A stretch of 64,000 nt of DNA from Acholeplasmataceae bacterium (GTDB lineage: Bacteria; Bacillota_I; Bacilli_A; Acholeplasmatales; Acholeplasmataceae), in NCBI GenBank assembly GCA_030603805.1, contig JAUVXD010000004.1, positions 1 through 64,000 of the forward strand. The letters run 5' to 3'. The notes beneath the pieces were generated by a model that worked only from the letters and a program-made list of their open reading frames with translations, searched no databases and was not told the DNA's origin. A program made the translations under genes and the position numbers. Shown here piece by piece: positions 34,583 to 43,152 of this stretch (the stretch's first letter is position 1; every line of letters starts with the position of its first letter).

Positions 34583-35656
34583 ATGAATAAACTATATTTA
34601 GTCACTGGTGCAAATGGGCATCTTGGCAACACTATAGTTCGACTTTTAAGACAACAGTTTGCTGAAGTCAGAGCACTCATACTACCTAGCGATTCCGATA
34701 AGATGTTAAGAAATTTAGGTGCTTCTATTTATCGTGGCGATGTCAGAAAGAAAGAGACACTTCAAAACTTTTTTGATTTAAGTGGGACATCTTGGACGAT
34801 GGAAAATGTGATTTTAATCCATACTGCAGGTATTATCTCTATCAAATCCAAGAAAACACCACTCATGATTGATGTCAATGTTAATGGGACAAAAAATATA
34901 TGTGAACTTTGCATGGATCATAAAGTTTCAAGAATGATATACATCAGTTCAGTGCATGCTATCCCCGAACTAAAGAACAACGAAGTGATGTCTGAAATCA
35001 ATCAATTTGATCCAAATCTAGTGATTGGTGATTATGCAAAAACAAAAGCAACAGCCACTCAAGTGGTTTTAAACTACTTAAAATTAGGGTTAAATGCTAT
35101 CATCATTCATCCGTCTGGTATTATCGGTCCCTATGATTTTGGTCATGGTCATATGACGATGATGATTGAAGATTACTTAAACGGTTATCTCACTTCTAGA
35201 ATCAACGGCGCTTATGATTTTGTCGATGTTAGAGATGTTGCTCAAGGTATCTTATCGGCTTCAAGGATTGGAACGATAGGTGAAACCTACATTCTTTCAG
35301 GACATCGCATCGATCTAAAGGACCTGTTCGAACATTTAAGACTATTAAGTGGTAAGAAACATAAAATTCATGTCTTACCCACATGGTTTGCAAAACTAAC
35401 AGCACCTCTCGCAGAAATTTATTATAAGCTTAGAAAACTACCTCCGATCTACACAACATATTCGCTATATACCATTGAAAGTAATTCTTACTTCTCCCAT
35501 CAAAAAGCATCAAGCACACTAAACTATCATACCAGAGATATTGCAGAAACATTGCTGGATACCATGCGTTTTCTTGTGGATCAGAATCGAATTAAAAGAC
35601 ATCGTATTATCTTATTTATCAAGCAATTAAGTTCGTTAAAAAAAACAAGAAGCTAA
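34583..35656 (+). CDS. Extended SDR family NAD(P)-dependent oxidoreductase
   Basis: A 357-residue extended short-chain dehydrogenase. The N-terminal cofactor motif is VTGANGHLGNTIV. VHAI follows the ISS strand, and YAKTKA holds the catalytic Tyr and Lys. HPSGIIGPYDFG and FVDVRDVAQGI are typical of the 3-beta-HSD/dihydroflavonol-reductase-like branch. It is not GalE: it lacks the GGAGYIGSH start and is too far from that branch. The C-terminal 60 residues are basic. Substrate unknown. Monocistronic. Confidence 0.87.
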   Translation: MNKLYLVTGANGHLGNTIVRLLRQQFAEVRALILPSDSDKMLRNLGASIYRGDVRKKETLQNFFDLSGTSWTMENVILIHTAGIISIKSKKTPLMIDVNVNGTKNICELCMDHKVSRMIYISSVHAIPELKNNEVMSEINQFDPNLVIGDYAKTKATATQVVLNYLKLGLNAIIIHPSGIIGPYDFGHGHMTMMIEDYLNGYLTSRINGAYDFVDVRDVAQGILSASRIGTIGETYILSGHRIDLKDLFEHLRLLSGKKHKIHVLPTWFAKLTAPLAEIYYKLRKLPPIYTTYSLYTIESNSYFSHQKASSTLNYHTRDIAETLLDTMRFLVDQNRIKRHRIILFIKQLSSLKKTRS

Positions 35657-35673
35657 ATTTTAGTTTCTTGTTT
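35643..35673. terminator. Bidirectional terminator
   Basis: AAACAAGAAGCTAA pairs with TTAGTTTCTTGTTT (one G-U), flanked by A-run and T-run. It covers the stop codons of both convergent genes. Confidence 0.85.
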
Positions 35674-35988
35674 TGCTAAATCATAGATTTCATACTGCTT
35701 CTTATCAGCTACAAGCCAATAAGCACTACCATCATCTTTACGCTCAATAAAGCCGTAATCAACCATATTTCGACGAAACATGACATAATCTTCAACCATG
35801 GGTTTCATAATCTCATTGATCTCTTTTTCTGAATACATGCGATCATTTTCTAAGTAATGAATCATCATACACGTTATGATATATTTCTTCTTTTCTTTAG
35901 CTGGTATTGTTTTGACAACTAATGGTGTTTTTTGAAGCAAATTATTGTCAATCACTTGTTTTATATCGTTTAAACTCACATCAAACAT
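35653..35988 (-). CDS. DUF2087 protein
   Basis: A 111-residue protein with the DUF2087 pattern: KTIPAKEKKKYIITCMMIHYL, then MYSEKEINEIMKP, DYVMFRRNMVDYGFIERKDDGSAYWLV. The fold looks like a winged helix, and members often occur as or next to transcriptional regulators. The ATG at 35988 has GAGGTGAGG upstream. In-frame starts further upstream lack such a site. It is separated by about 40 bases from the esterase gene upstream. Confidence 0.85.
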   Translation of the reverse strand: MFDVSLNDIKQVIDNNLLQKTPLVVKTIPAKEKKKYIITCMMIHYLENDRMYSEKEINEIMKPMVEDYVMFRRNMVDYGFIERKDDGSAYWLVADKKQYEIYDLAKQETKI

Positions 35989-36030
35989 GAACCTCACCTC
36001 ATTCATATTATACGATATATAAAGAAAAAA

Positions 36031-36642
36031 TCAGCGCTTATTCTGATTTTTTTCTTGATACCAAGACTTCGCATATTCCACTTCTTCACGACTGAGCTGG
36101 TGCCCTAAATCAGTCCAATATGTCGTTACATTCGCTTGATTTCTTGATAACATGGCTTCAAGTTCTAAGACATCCTCTTCAGTAACCATTTGATCAACTC
36201 GACCTGCAGTGATTAAAACATCTACAGATTCTAAATTGGTTTTAGGTAAGTTTCTAATCGGTACCATCGGATGAAGCAATATGGCACGTTCGAATGGTCG
36301 ATCAAAATGCAGTAAGATACTCGCTGCAATATTTGCACCATTAGAGTATCCTACTGCAACCACTTGATTTCGATCAAACTGATAGGTTTGTGCTGCTTGA
36401 TCAATATATTCTTTTAAGTTATGTGTTTCTTCAGAAAGACTTTCCATATCAAACACACCCATAGCAAGTCTTTTGAAAAATCTAGGCATACCATACTCTA
36501 ATACATTACCCCTGACACTTAAAACATTAGCTTCTGGATCGATGAGCTTTGCTAACGGCAATAAGTCTTGTTCATTTCCACCAGTGCCATGAAGCATCAA
36601 TAATGTTTTATGGTTAATTCCTTGCTGAAAAATGTGTTTCAT
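36031..36642 (-). CDS. Carboxylesterase/phospholipase-like hydrolase (MhqD-like)
   Basis: A 203-residue alpha/beta hydrolase. LLMLHGTGGNEQDLLPLA is the oxyanion-hole region, VGYSNGANIAAS the nucleophile elbow with Ser, AGRVDQMV the acidic residue and DLGHQLSREE the His. It fits MhqD/YodD of Bacillus, encoded with a MarR repressor and a ring-cleaving dioxygenase in quinone-resistance operons, exactly the neighbours here. It overlaps the MarR gene by 4 bases. Confidence 0.87.
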   Translation of the reverse strand: MKHIFQQGINHKTLLMLHGTGGNEQDLLPLAKLIDPEANVLSVRGNVLEYGMPRFFKRLAMGVFDMESLSEETHNLKEYIDQAAQTYQFDRNQVVAVGYSNGANIAASILLHFDRPFERAILLHPMVPIRNLPKTNLESVDVLITAGRVDQMVTEEDVLELEAMLSRNQANVTTYWTDLGHQLSREEVEYAKSWYQEKNQNKR

Positions 36643-37088
36643 TTTTGATCACCATTAATATGCATTGCACGGTAACCGACTTTTTTAAGAAGCTCAATGA
36701 TATTTGCAAGTTCTTCATCACTTAAATCTTGATAAATGGATCTTAATGTTTCTTTGTGATGAGGAAAAATGCTATCAAAAAAAGTTCTGCCTTCTTTGGT
36801 GAGATCAATCATGGTCATCCGTTTATCGACGACATCAGCTGTCCTTGTGATGAACCCTCTATTTTCTAATTTATCAATGACATAAGTCATACTACTATTG
36901 GCCATTAAAAGCCTTGAGGCAATCGATTGAATGGGTTGTCTTCCACGATTATAAAGAAGCTCTAAGGTGCCAAATTCACTGGTATTGAGCTGATAAGATT
37001 GTATATCTTTTTGAATCACTGCTGAAACATTTTGCATGGTTCTAAAAAGAACAGTTGTCAGCTTTAAATAGTTTTTATCATGTTCCAT
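36639..37088 (-). CDS. MarR-family regulator, MhqR-like
   Basis: A 149-residue winged-helix MarR protein. The DNA-binding part is QPIQSIASRLLMANSSMTYVIDKLENRGFITRTADVVDKRM, with the wing DVVDKRMTMIDLT. There is no conserved redox Cys in the N-terminal helix. In Bacillus, MhqR represses dioxygenase and esterase genes and responds to quinones. Its operator core there is very close to the palindrome at 38153. The ATG at 37088 follows GGAG; a GTG at 37094 is in frame. Confidence 0.87.
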   Translation of the reverse strand: MEHDKNYLKLTTVLFRTMQNVSAVIQKDIQSYQLNTSEFGTLELLYNRGRQPIQSIASRLLMANSSMTYVIDKLENRGFITRTADVVDKRMTMIDLTKEGRTFFDSIFPHHKETLRSIYQDLSDEELANIIELLKKVGYRAMHINGDQK

Positions 37089-37102
37089 AAACACACTCCA
37101 TA

Positions 37103-38092
37103 TTAGACATCATATTCTTTATTATAAACTTTATCGCTTCTTTTTGTATCAATATGACGCACAAGGCCTTCAATTTTATCTCTGAGATGTCTAAATCTAG
37201 GAGGAAGTGCCAGTTGCTCACCTAATGTTTCATATGGTTCTTCATCATCGATGAATCCGGGACCTGCAGTTGCAAATTCAAAGAGCATACCTGGATAGAG
37301 TCTGGTATAAAGTGATTTGAAGTAAAATCGATCGACATGACCTGAATGTGGAGAGCCCAATTGGTTAAGTATTTGAATCCATGCATCAAGATCATCTTTG
37401 TCATCGACACCAAATGCTACATGATGAATACCTCCATAACCTTGTCTACCAAGAGGCAAATCTTTTCTTTCTTCAACAATGACTGATGCACCGTGTCCAC
37501 CCTCTCCAGTTTCATAAAGATGAAAAGGCGCGCTTTCCTGTGTTTTTCTAAAAAGCAAACGATCTTTTAAAACTTTGTCCATCAAGGGTACGTTGTTGAC
37601 CCTAAAGAAAATGGGTCCTAGTCCATAAATGGCAAACTCATCTGGAACAGGTCCCAAATGCCAGGGTATGCCTGGTGCAACACCATGGTTTTTTTCATCT
37701 GAGAAAAGGACATATTCTTGATCATCGAAATCGTAAAACTCTAATGTTTTATGACCAAAAATTTCTTTAATCCCCTGATGTTTAACTTGATATTTATCTA
37801 ATCTTTTTAGCCAATATGAAAGTGCTTCGTCACTTGGGACTCGAAACGATGTTTTAGCAATCTCATTCGTCCCTTTCACTGCTTTCATGCTGCCATTAAA
37901 GTCAAAAAATGTCATATCTGTTCCAGCTGACCCAACGTCATCTGCAAAAAAGAGATGATATGTATGGATATCGTCTTGATTCACCGTTTTTTTGACCAAT
38001 CTCAGTCCAAGAACATATGTAAAAAAATCATATATTTTTTCTGCAGAACTTGTAATGGCAGTCACATGGTGTAATCCGTTAAGTTGTTTCAT
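37103..38092 (-). CDS. Ring-cleaving dioxygenase (MhqO/MhqA-like, glyoxalase fold)
   Basis: A 329-residue protein with two VOC modules. Likely metal ligands are His in NGLHHVTAITSS, His in YGGIHHVAFGVDD and Glu in MLFEFATAG. The domain order, the WHLGPVPDE segment and the length match MhqO/MhqA proteins, glyoxalase-fold dioxygenases thought to open hydroquinone-type rings. First gene of the set, with GGAGGAT before the ATG and a TATAAA -10 (38117-38122) on the minus strand. Confidence 0.9.
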   Translation of the reverse strand: MKQLNGLHHVTAITSSAEKIYDFFTYVLGLRLVKKTVNQDDIHTYHLFFADDVGSAGTDMTFFDFNGSMKAVKGTNEIAKTSFRVPSDEALSYWLKRLDKYQVKHQGIKEIFGHKTLEFYDFDDQEYVLFSDEKNHGVAPGIPWHLGPVPDEFAIYGLGPIFFRVNNVPLMDKVLKDRLLFRKTQESAPFHLYETGEGGHGASVIVEERKDLPLGRQGYGGIHHVAFGVDDKDDLDAWIQILNQLGSPHSGHVDRFYFKSLYTRLYPGMLFEFATAGPGFIDDEEPYETLGEQLALPPRFRHLRDKIEGLVRHIDTKRSDKVYNKEYDV

Positions 38093-38152
38093 GTTTTAAT
38101 CCTCCTTCAAACTCATTTTATACCACTAATCCACCTAAATCAATCATTTTGC

Positions 38153-38164
38153 TTCGAATTCGAA
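38153..38164. promoter_or_regulatory. MhqR-type operator candidate
   Basis: TTCGAATTCGAA is a perfect 12-bp palindrome in the divergent region between the dioxygenase and acyltransferase genes. From memory, the Bacillus MhqR box has a CGAATTCG centre with longer symmetric flanks; this site shares that centre. The MarR gene is two genes away. Confidence 0.65.
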
Positions 38165-38192
38165 ATATTTATACATATAATTTCACATATGA

Positions 38193-38221
38193 TTTTGTAA
38201 TCAATAAAATGCGTGTATAAT
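38193..38221 (+). promoter_or_regulatory. Candidate promoter of the acyltransferase gene
   Basis: TATAAT (38216-38221) preceded by a TG. A weak TTTTGT lies 17 bases upstream. Confidence 0.45.
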
Positions 38222-38271
38222 AAATATAGACATATCCAAAGCAACGTGTGTGTCACCGAAGGTGTGATCGA

Positions 38272-39552
38272 TTGAAAAAGAAAAAATATTGGTACAAACT
38301 TGATAATGCAGGAAAGATTTTTCCAGCAGTGTCTCAAGACGAGCGCAGCAATGTCTTTAGACTTTCCTTTTATCTTGATGAGACCGTTGACAAAGATTTA
38401 CTTGAAGAAGCAGTCAATAAGGTGCTTCCTAGATTTGAAACGTTTGCAGTCCAACTTAAAAATGGGCTTTTTTGGAATTATTTTGCTGCAAATGAAGCAC
38501 ACTTTGTCGTTGAACCTGAACCAGCACAAATCTGCAAATATTTTAAAGCTGTTCGAAATCGAGGTTACCTTTTCAAGGTTTACTATTTAGATAATAAAAT
38601 CACCTTGGAAACATTTCATGCCATCACAGATGGCACAGGTGCGATGGCATTCTTAAAATCAATTACGTATCATTATTTTAAGCTTCGTGGGTTTAAAATC
38701 CCTCATGAAGGTAAGATATTGAGTGAACTCCCATATTCAAAGAAGGAAAGCGAAGATAATTTTGTCACCAACTATGATAAAACAACAAGAAAAAATCTCA
38801 AAGAAGAGAAGGCTTATCACATTGAAGGTGAGCATTTTGGTCATCATTGGGTTTTACTGATTAAAGCTCGTGTTGAAACCAAAGCACTCATCCAATTGGT
38901 TAAAACAAAATATCAATGCACCATCACGCAGTTTGTTACAGCCATGCTTGCGTATAGCATCTATAAGGAAACAGTTGATTTTGTAGGGAATAAAAAACCA
39001 CTCAAAATTTTCGTGCCTGTCAATTTAAGACCTTATTTTGACTCTGTGACTTTAAGAAACTTCTCTTTATATATTAAAGCAACCTATGATTCAGAAAAAA
39101 CTGATTGGACTTTTGAAAATATGCTTGCCTTAACCAAAGAGCAGTTTGCGGACCAGTTAGATAAATCGAAACTTCAATCAAGAATCAGTTCGTTAGTTGG
39201 TTTTGAAAAAAATCCGATTTTACGTGCCATGCCTTTAGTCTTAAAGACCATTGCTTTCAAGATCGGATACCATATTTTAGGTGCTTCTATTAGTAGCTGC
39301 TCGATTTCAAATTTAGGGATTGTTGACTTGCCTTCTGGATTTAAAGGAAAAGTCTTAGATGCAGATTTCGTGAACGCTGGTTATGGACTTGCCATGACTT
39401 TGATATCTATGGATAGTCATACCAACATTCTGATGAGTTCTCCACTTAAAGATCTTTCGATTATGAATCACATGATTCAAACCCTAGTTAAAGAAGGACT
39501 AGATGTCGTCTTAGACACTAATTTTAAGGAGGGTTATGATGAAATATTGTAA
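38272..39552 (+). CDS. HxxxD acyltransferase/condensation-fold protein
   Basis: A 426-residue protein of the chloramphenicol-acetyltransferase-like superfamily (alcohol acetyltransferase or peptide-synthetase condensation type). The active motif is HAITDGTGAMAF, fitting HxxxDG. A later SISNLGIVDLP matches the structural DFG-like region of such proteins. No carrier protein is encoded nearby. I chose TTG at 38272 (MKKKKYWYKL), preceded by AAGGTGTG. The GTG at 38248 would add a cysteine-rich start without a ribosome site. The ribosome site is part of a small CACC-GAA-GGTG hairpin. The next gene overlaps by 17 bases. Confidence 0.8.
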   Translation: MKKKKYWYKLDNAGKIFPAVSQDERSNVFRLSFYLDETVDKDLLEEAVNKVLPRFETFAVQLKNGLFWNYFAANEAHFVVEPEPAQICKYFKAVRNRGYLFKVYYLDNKITLETFHAITDGTGAMAFLKSITYHYFKLRGFKIPHEGKILSELPYSKKESEDNFVTNYDKTTRKNLKEEKAYHIEGEHFGHHWVLLIKARVETKALIQLVKTKYQCTITQFVTAMLAYSIYKETVDFVGNKKPLKIFVPVNLRPYFDSVTLRNFSLYIKATYDSEKTDWTFENMLALTKEQFADQLDKSKLQSRISSLVGFEKNPILRAMPLVLKTIAFKIGYHILGASISSCSISNLGIVDLPSGFKGKVLDADFVNAGYGLAMTLISMDSHTNILMSSPLKDLSIMNHMIQTLVKEGLDVVLDTNFKEGYDEIL

Positions 39553-40201
39553 AACATGTCATGTTCATTATGATACTACTTTAGATCATTGCATGCTGTG
39601 CAACGGTGAACTCGATGTTGAAAATGACATAGAAGTTGTTTATAAGTTCACTGAATGTAACAAAAGATCTGGATCAAAATTCTTTTATCGACTATTCATC
39701 TTTCTCAACTTGATTGCGGCTATTGTCTCCATATATTTAGATTTTGCCGATGGACTTCCACTTCAGTGGTCACTGATTGTTGCCATCACAAATATTTACG
39801 CTGTCCTGATGTTCTTAATGCTTGCTGTCCCAACGATTTGGACTTCCAAACTCACAAAAAGTATGATTTTGACAGTCTTAGGACTGATCTTAATCGGTCT
39901 TGCCATTAGAGATTATTCTTGGGCACTTGATTATGTCTTCCCATTTGCAATTATGGCGAATTCATTGCTCATATCCGTTTTGATTGTCGTGAATAAGAAG
40001 AAATGGTTTGATTATTTTGCAAGTTTAATTATCATTACCATCATTGGCTTAATTCCAGGTGCTTTAAATCTATTTAGATTAACTCATGTCACTTGGCCAT
40101 CCATGATTTGCTTTGCTTATTCAGTCTTTACCATTCTCGGTATCATCTTTTTACCATCAAAAGCAAGTAGAGATGAGTTTAGACGTCGATTCCATATCTA
40201 A
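39536..40201 (+). CDS. Zinc-ribbon membrane protein, DUF6320-like
   Basis: A 221-residue protein starting with a zinc ribbon (CKTCHVHYDTTLDHCMLC: CxxC-x11-CxxC) followed by about five transmembrane helices. Proteins of this make-up commonly follow HxxxD acyltransferases in Firmicutes, as here. The GGAGGG ribosome site lies within the end of the acyltransferase gene, so the two are coupled. Its job is unknown. It may anchor the acyltransferase at the membrane or handle its lipid substrate. Confidence 0.82.
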   Translation: MMKYCKTCHVHYDTTLDHCMLCNGELDVENDIEVVYKFTECNKRSGSKFFYRLFIFLNLIAAIVSIYLDFADGLPLQWSLIVAITNIYAVLMFLMLAVPTIWTSKLTKSMILTVLGLILIGLAIRDYSWALDYVFPFAIMANSLLISVLIVVNKKKWFDYFASLIIITIIGLIPGALNLFRLTHVTWPSMICFAYSVFTILGIIFLPSKASRDEFRRRFHI

Positions 40202-40219
40202 TCAGATCATCAAAACAAT

Positions 40220-40241
40220 AAAGGCGATTTCGCCTTTTTTT
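40220..40241 (+). terminator. Terminator of the acyltransferase operon
   Basis: AAAGGCGA (40220-40227) and TCGCCTTT with a two-base centre, followed by seven T's. Confidence 0.88.
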
Positions 40242-40247
40242 GATAAA

Positions 40248-40276
40248 AAAAGAAACGCTTATGAATGCGTTTCTTT
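40248..40276 (-). terminator. Terminator of the CBS protein gene
   Basis: On the minus strand AAAGAAACGC and GCGTTTCTTT pair, followed by TTTTTT. The CBS gene stop codon lies in the loop. Confidence 0.85.
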
Positions 40277-40681
40277 ACCATTAGGTGTCATTTGTTTAAT
40301 CATGTAATTAAAGATTTCCTTACGTGTGATAATGCCAATAAATGCGCCATAATCATCTAAAACAGGTACGAAGTTTTGTCTTGTTGATACATCGATAATA
40401 TCTTCCATGTTCGTATCAATCTTGACAGAGACATTGTCTTTATTTCTTGGTACTTTGGAGACTGAGATGAGTTCAGTCTTATCAAAATCAAGCTGATGAT
40501 CTTTGATATACCACAAGAGATCACCTTCTGAAAGAGTTCCGACATAATCACCTTTTCGATTCAGTATCGGAATGGACTTGTAACGATACACTTGCATTTT
40601 TTCTAGTGCTTGTCTAATCGTGTAATCGTCATAAATGTAGGCTACCTTTTCTTTGGGTGTCAAACAAAATAAGACGTTCAT
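40259..40681 (-). CDS. Stand-alone CBS domain pair protein
   Basis: A 140-residue protein made of one CBS pair: IRQALEKMQVYRYKSIPILNRKGDYVGTLSEGDLLWYI, then MEDIIDVSTRQNFVPVLDDYGAFIGIITRKEIFNYM. CBS pairs bind adenine nucleotides. The usual repeat ends (GxxSxxDLL and GIITRxD/E) are intact. It resembles Bacillus CbpB/YkuL-type proteins. No partner domain is attached, so it probably senses nucleotides for another protein. Confidence 0.88.
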   Translation of the reverse strand: MNVLFCLTPKEKVAYIYDDYTIRQALEKMQVYRYKSIPILNRKGDYVGTLSEGDLLWYIKDHQLDFDKTELISVSKVPRNKDNVSVKIDTNMEDIIDVSTRQNFVPVLDDYGAFIGIITRKEIFNYMIKQMTPNGKETHS

Positions 40682-40690
40682 ATGGACTCC

Positions 40691-41521
40691 TTAACATTCA
40701 CAATTTGGATCTGTTGATCTAATTTCTTGAAACATCTGAGAAAATATCGTTCTTAAACCTTCGAGTTGGTCAGCAGTGAGGTAGTTCTCTCTTGCAACAT
40801 GGGATCCATAAGCACCTGTGAAAAGGCCTTTAACTTCTCCCCCAGCAAGACCGATAAATGTGGGTGCAAATAACCATGGTAATTCTGGATTAGTCGCATT
40901 TCTTGTTGTTATCCATGATGTACCAATCAAATCAACAACAGCTTGAAATTCAGGGTTTAGTGCTGAATTGTTGTTAACTAATGTACGAATTGATCTAAAA
41001 TCATAAGCATAAATCTTTTCAAAGCCAAGATTTTTTGCCATACGGTGGAAAATGGGTAAATATTCCTTACACCATGGACATGAATCAAATCCTAAATAGA
41101 TTAGTGCTTCTTCTTTGGATTCTAGAAGTTCAATCAAACGTGTGTAATCAATTTCTTCAATGATATGATTGGAATCATTTAAGCCTGGATAATGATCTAA
41201 TATCGGATCGCCTGTTTTTGGTAAAACAACAAATGTGAATTCATAAGTTTTTTCTTGATGTGTTGCTGTGAGTTTCACTGTCACAGCTTCTTGATCAACC
41301 TCAGGACGAGACACAGCACCTGTAACTGAAATCACCGATGACTCAGAAGATGCCCATGTAACTTCTGCGCCATCAAGTTCAGTCTTCAAGTAAATGGTTC
41401 CTCGGACTGAGGTTTCAGTATCGCCTGGACTCAAAAGGAAAAATGAGGGACTTTCTTGTTTGCACGCACCAACTAAAATAAGGATCATTAGTAATGTGAG
41501 TGCTAAAAACCATTTTTTCAT
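40691..41521 (-). CDS. Lipoprotein with Ig-like and thioredoxin-like domains
   Basis: A 276-residue lipoprotein (Cys20 in LVGAC). An Ig-like domain spans about residues 30-100 (VTWASSESSVISVTG). A thioredoxin-like domain carries YLGFDSCPWCKEYLPIF with C148-P-W-C151, a redox-active pair on the outside of the membrane. It ends in DPNCEC, a second cysteine pair. It probably exchanges disulfides with surface proteins. Combining Ig-like repeats with a thioredoxin fold is unusual. The ATG at 41521 has GAGG upstream. Confidence 0.85.
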   Translation of the reverse strand: MKKWFLALTLLMILILVGACKQESPSFFLLSPGDTETSVRGTIYLKTELDGAEVTWASSESSVISVTGAVSRPEVDQEAVTVKLTATHQEKTYEFTFVVLPKTGDPILDHYPGLNDSNHIIEEIDYTRLIELLESKEEALIYLGFDSCPWCKEYLPIFHRMAKNLGFEKIYAYDFRSIRTLVNNNSALNPEFQAVVDLIGTSWITTRNATNPELPWLFAPTFIGLAGGEVKGLFTGAYGSHVARENYLTADQLEGLRTIFSQMFQEIRSTDPNCEC

Positions 41522-41596
41522 GTGAATACCTCGTTTCAAGTTTGCACCTTTATTATATCATAGATATAATGAGATAACTACCATTTATACAATACG

Positions 41597-41621
41597 AAAA
41601 AAAAGGAGAAATGAATTCTCC
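41597..41621 (-). terminator. Terminator of the ESS-family symporter gene
   Basis: GGAGAA (41605-41610) and TTCTCC (41616-41621), with eight A's to the left acting as the T-run on the minus strand. Confidence 0.87.
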
Positions 41622-41632
41622 TCGTTTAAACA

Positions 41633-43009
41633 TTAAACATTGACGCCTCTTTTACCACGAATATAGAGGATAAGACTAAAGATACTCGTATAGAGTAGGC
41701 AGCCAAAGAATGCCACCATATTCCATAACATTGGATTTGGACTACCATAGGTAAGAGAGGGTATAAATAAAATACCAAAGAGTGGGAAAGCCATCGTGAT
41801 GGCTGTACCAGAGCCTAAAACCATTTCTTCAGCAACTGGTGTCTCTAAATTAGGATCAATCCCTTTAAGAAGCGCTAAACCCGTGGATGCCACACCCGTG
41901 AGCATACCAAAAAGTCCAATGAAATATTCATCACTATAATTAGGATAAACAATTTTTGTCATATATCTGAGATAGAAGAGTGTTGCTATACCAGCAAATG
42001 CGGATGTCACGATGAGTTGAACACCATATGCCGCTAGAAACTCTAGCGTAATGGTAAGCACAGCCCCTGTAATCATGATATTAAAGGATAATGAAGCAAT
42101 ATTTGAAAGTATATAGTTATTCGTCATAAACCGAATATTTCTACCCTTATGCTCAAATCTTCTCAGAACTTTCTTATAAAGCAGGGCAATTAAAATACCA
42201 ATAATAAAGTTAAATCCTTTAATTAATCCAAAAACTGCACCACCAGCAACGTTTCCAATCGTCTTTTCTAAGATAAATAATAAAAGGTAAACCATGGAAT
42301 AAATGATGGCAATAATAATGCCTTGCGTCGTCAAACCATCAAGAATACTGATTTCTTTAACTGTATCAATTTCAACAGTGACTTTACTTGAGCCTTCTTC
42401 ACTAAATTGCTTAGGTTTAGCTAAACCTTTTTTACGAGCAATTTGATTAATTAAAACCACACCTACGGTGCCACCAAATAGAAAACCTAATAACGCATAG
42501 GATATACCCAGTGCAGAAAATATGCGTCCACTACTGTTAAGCATATTATCCCAAACACTACCAATCGAAAAGGCTAATCCTGGGCCTTGACCAAAACCTA
42601 ATGCCACGAGTAAACCGGAACCTACAAAGTTTTGAGAAAATAAAACTAAAACGAGTAATAAACCAATGATGGCTTGAAGGGAATAAGTCGAAGTAATCAG
42701 CATCCCTGTTGACCATATCTTTTTCTTAATTTTTGTGTCATCTCTTTTAAGCGCTAATGCAATAAATCCTATGGCAAGTGCATGATAGACAATATTGCCC
42801 ATTTGATTGACATCAACAAATGTTTCTTCAGCACCACCTGTTAAAAGTGGTGTAAAAATCAATGATATTGCTAGACCAATAAATCCACCTAAAAGAGCTG
42901 TTGGAATGACAATTTTGTTTAATCCTGGCACCCAAGTTTTGAGAACCTTAGCAACAAACATCAATAATCCAATCAGCAAAAACCACAAAATAATACCCCA
43001 TTCTTGCAT
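41633..43009 (-). CDS. ESS-family sodium:glutamate symporter-like protein
   Basis: A 458-residue membrane protein with about eleven or twelve helices in two inverted halves. VALGFGQGPGLAFSIGSVW matches the first-half signature of GltS-like ESS carriers. The second half shows FGMLTGVASTGLALLKGIDPNLETPVAEEMVLGSG, also an ESS hallmark. A hydrophilic loop (about 200-225) separates the halves. The substrate is probably glutamate or another anionic amino acid, driven by sodium. It has its own strong promoter and terminator. Confidence 0.87.
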   Translation of the reverse strand: MQEWGIILWFLLIGLLMFVAKVLKTWVPGLNKIVIPTALLGGFIGLAISLIFTPLLTGGAEETFVDVNQMGNIVYHALAIGFIALALKRDDTKIKKKIWSTGMLITSTYSLQAIIGLLLVLVLFSQNFVGSGLLVALGFGQGPGLAFSIGSVWDNMLNSSGRIFSALGISYALLGFLFGGTVGVVLINQIARKKGLAKPKQFSEEGSSKVTVEIDTVKEISILDGLTTQGIIIAIIYSMVYLLLFILEKTIGNVAGGAVFGLIKGFNFIIGILIALLYKKVLRRFEHKGRNIRFMTNNYILSNIASLSFNIMITGAVLTITLEFLAAYGVQLIVTSAFAGIATLFYLRYMTKIVYPNYSDEYFIGLFGMLTGVASTGLALLKGIDPNLETPVAEEMVLGSGTAITMAFPLFGILFIPSLTYGSPNPMLWNMVAFFGCLLYTSIFSLILYIRGKRGVNV

Positions 43010-43068
43010 ATAAGAATCTCCTTAGGATGAAGCGTCACAATATTCTAATACTTACTACTTTATCTACC

Positions 43069-43097
43069 ATTATATCTTTTATACTTTGAATTTCCAA
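43069..43097 (-). promoter_or_regulatory. Sigma-A promoter of the symporter gene
   Basis: On the minus strand TTGGAA (43092-43097), 17 bases, TATAAT (43069-43074). Confidence 0.8.
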
Positions 43098-43107
43098 GTA
43101 ATGAAAT

Positions 43108-43138
43108 AAAAATAAAGAGGCAAAGTATAATCCTTGCC
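43108..43138 (-). terminator. Terminator of ald
   Basis: GGCAA (43119-43123) pairs with TTGCC (43134-43138) around a ten-base loop. On the minus strand it is followed by TCTTTATTTT. Confidence 0.7.
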
Positions 43139-43152
43139 CCCAAAGATGATGA

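Noticed and set aside
34583-35656. galE completing the Leloir pathway
   Set aside because: The protein is an extended SDR, but it begins VTGANGHLGN rather than GGAGYIGSH, and its later blocks fit the 3-beta-HSD/reductase-like branch.
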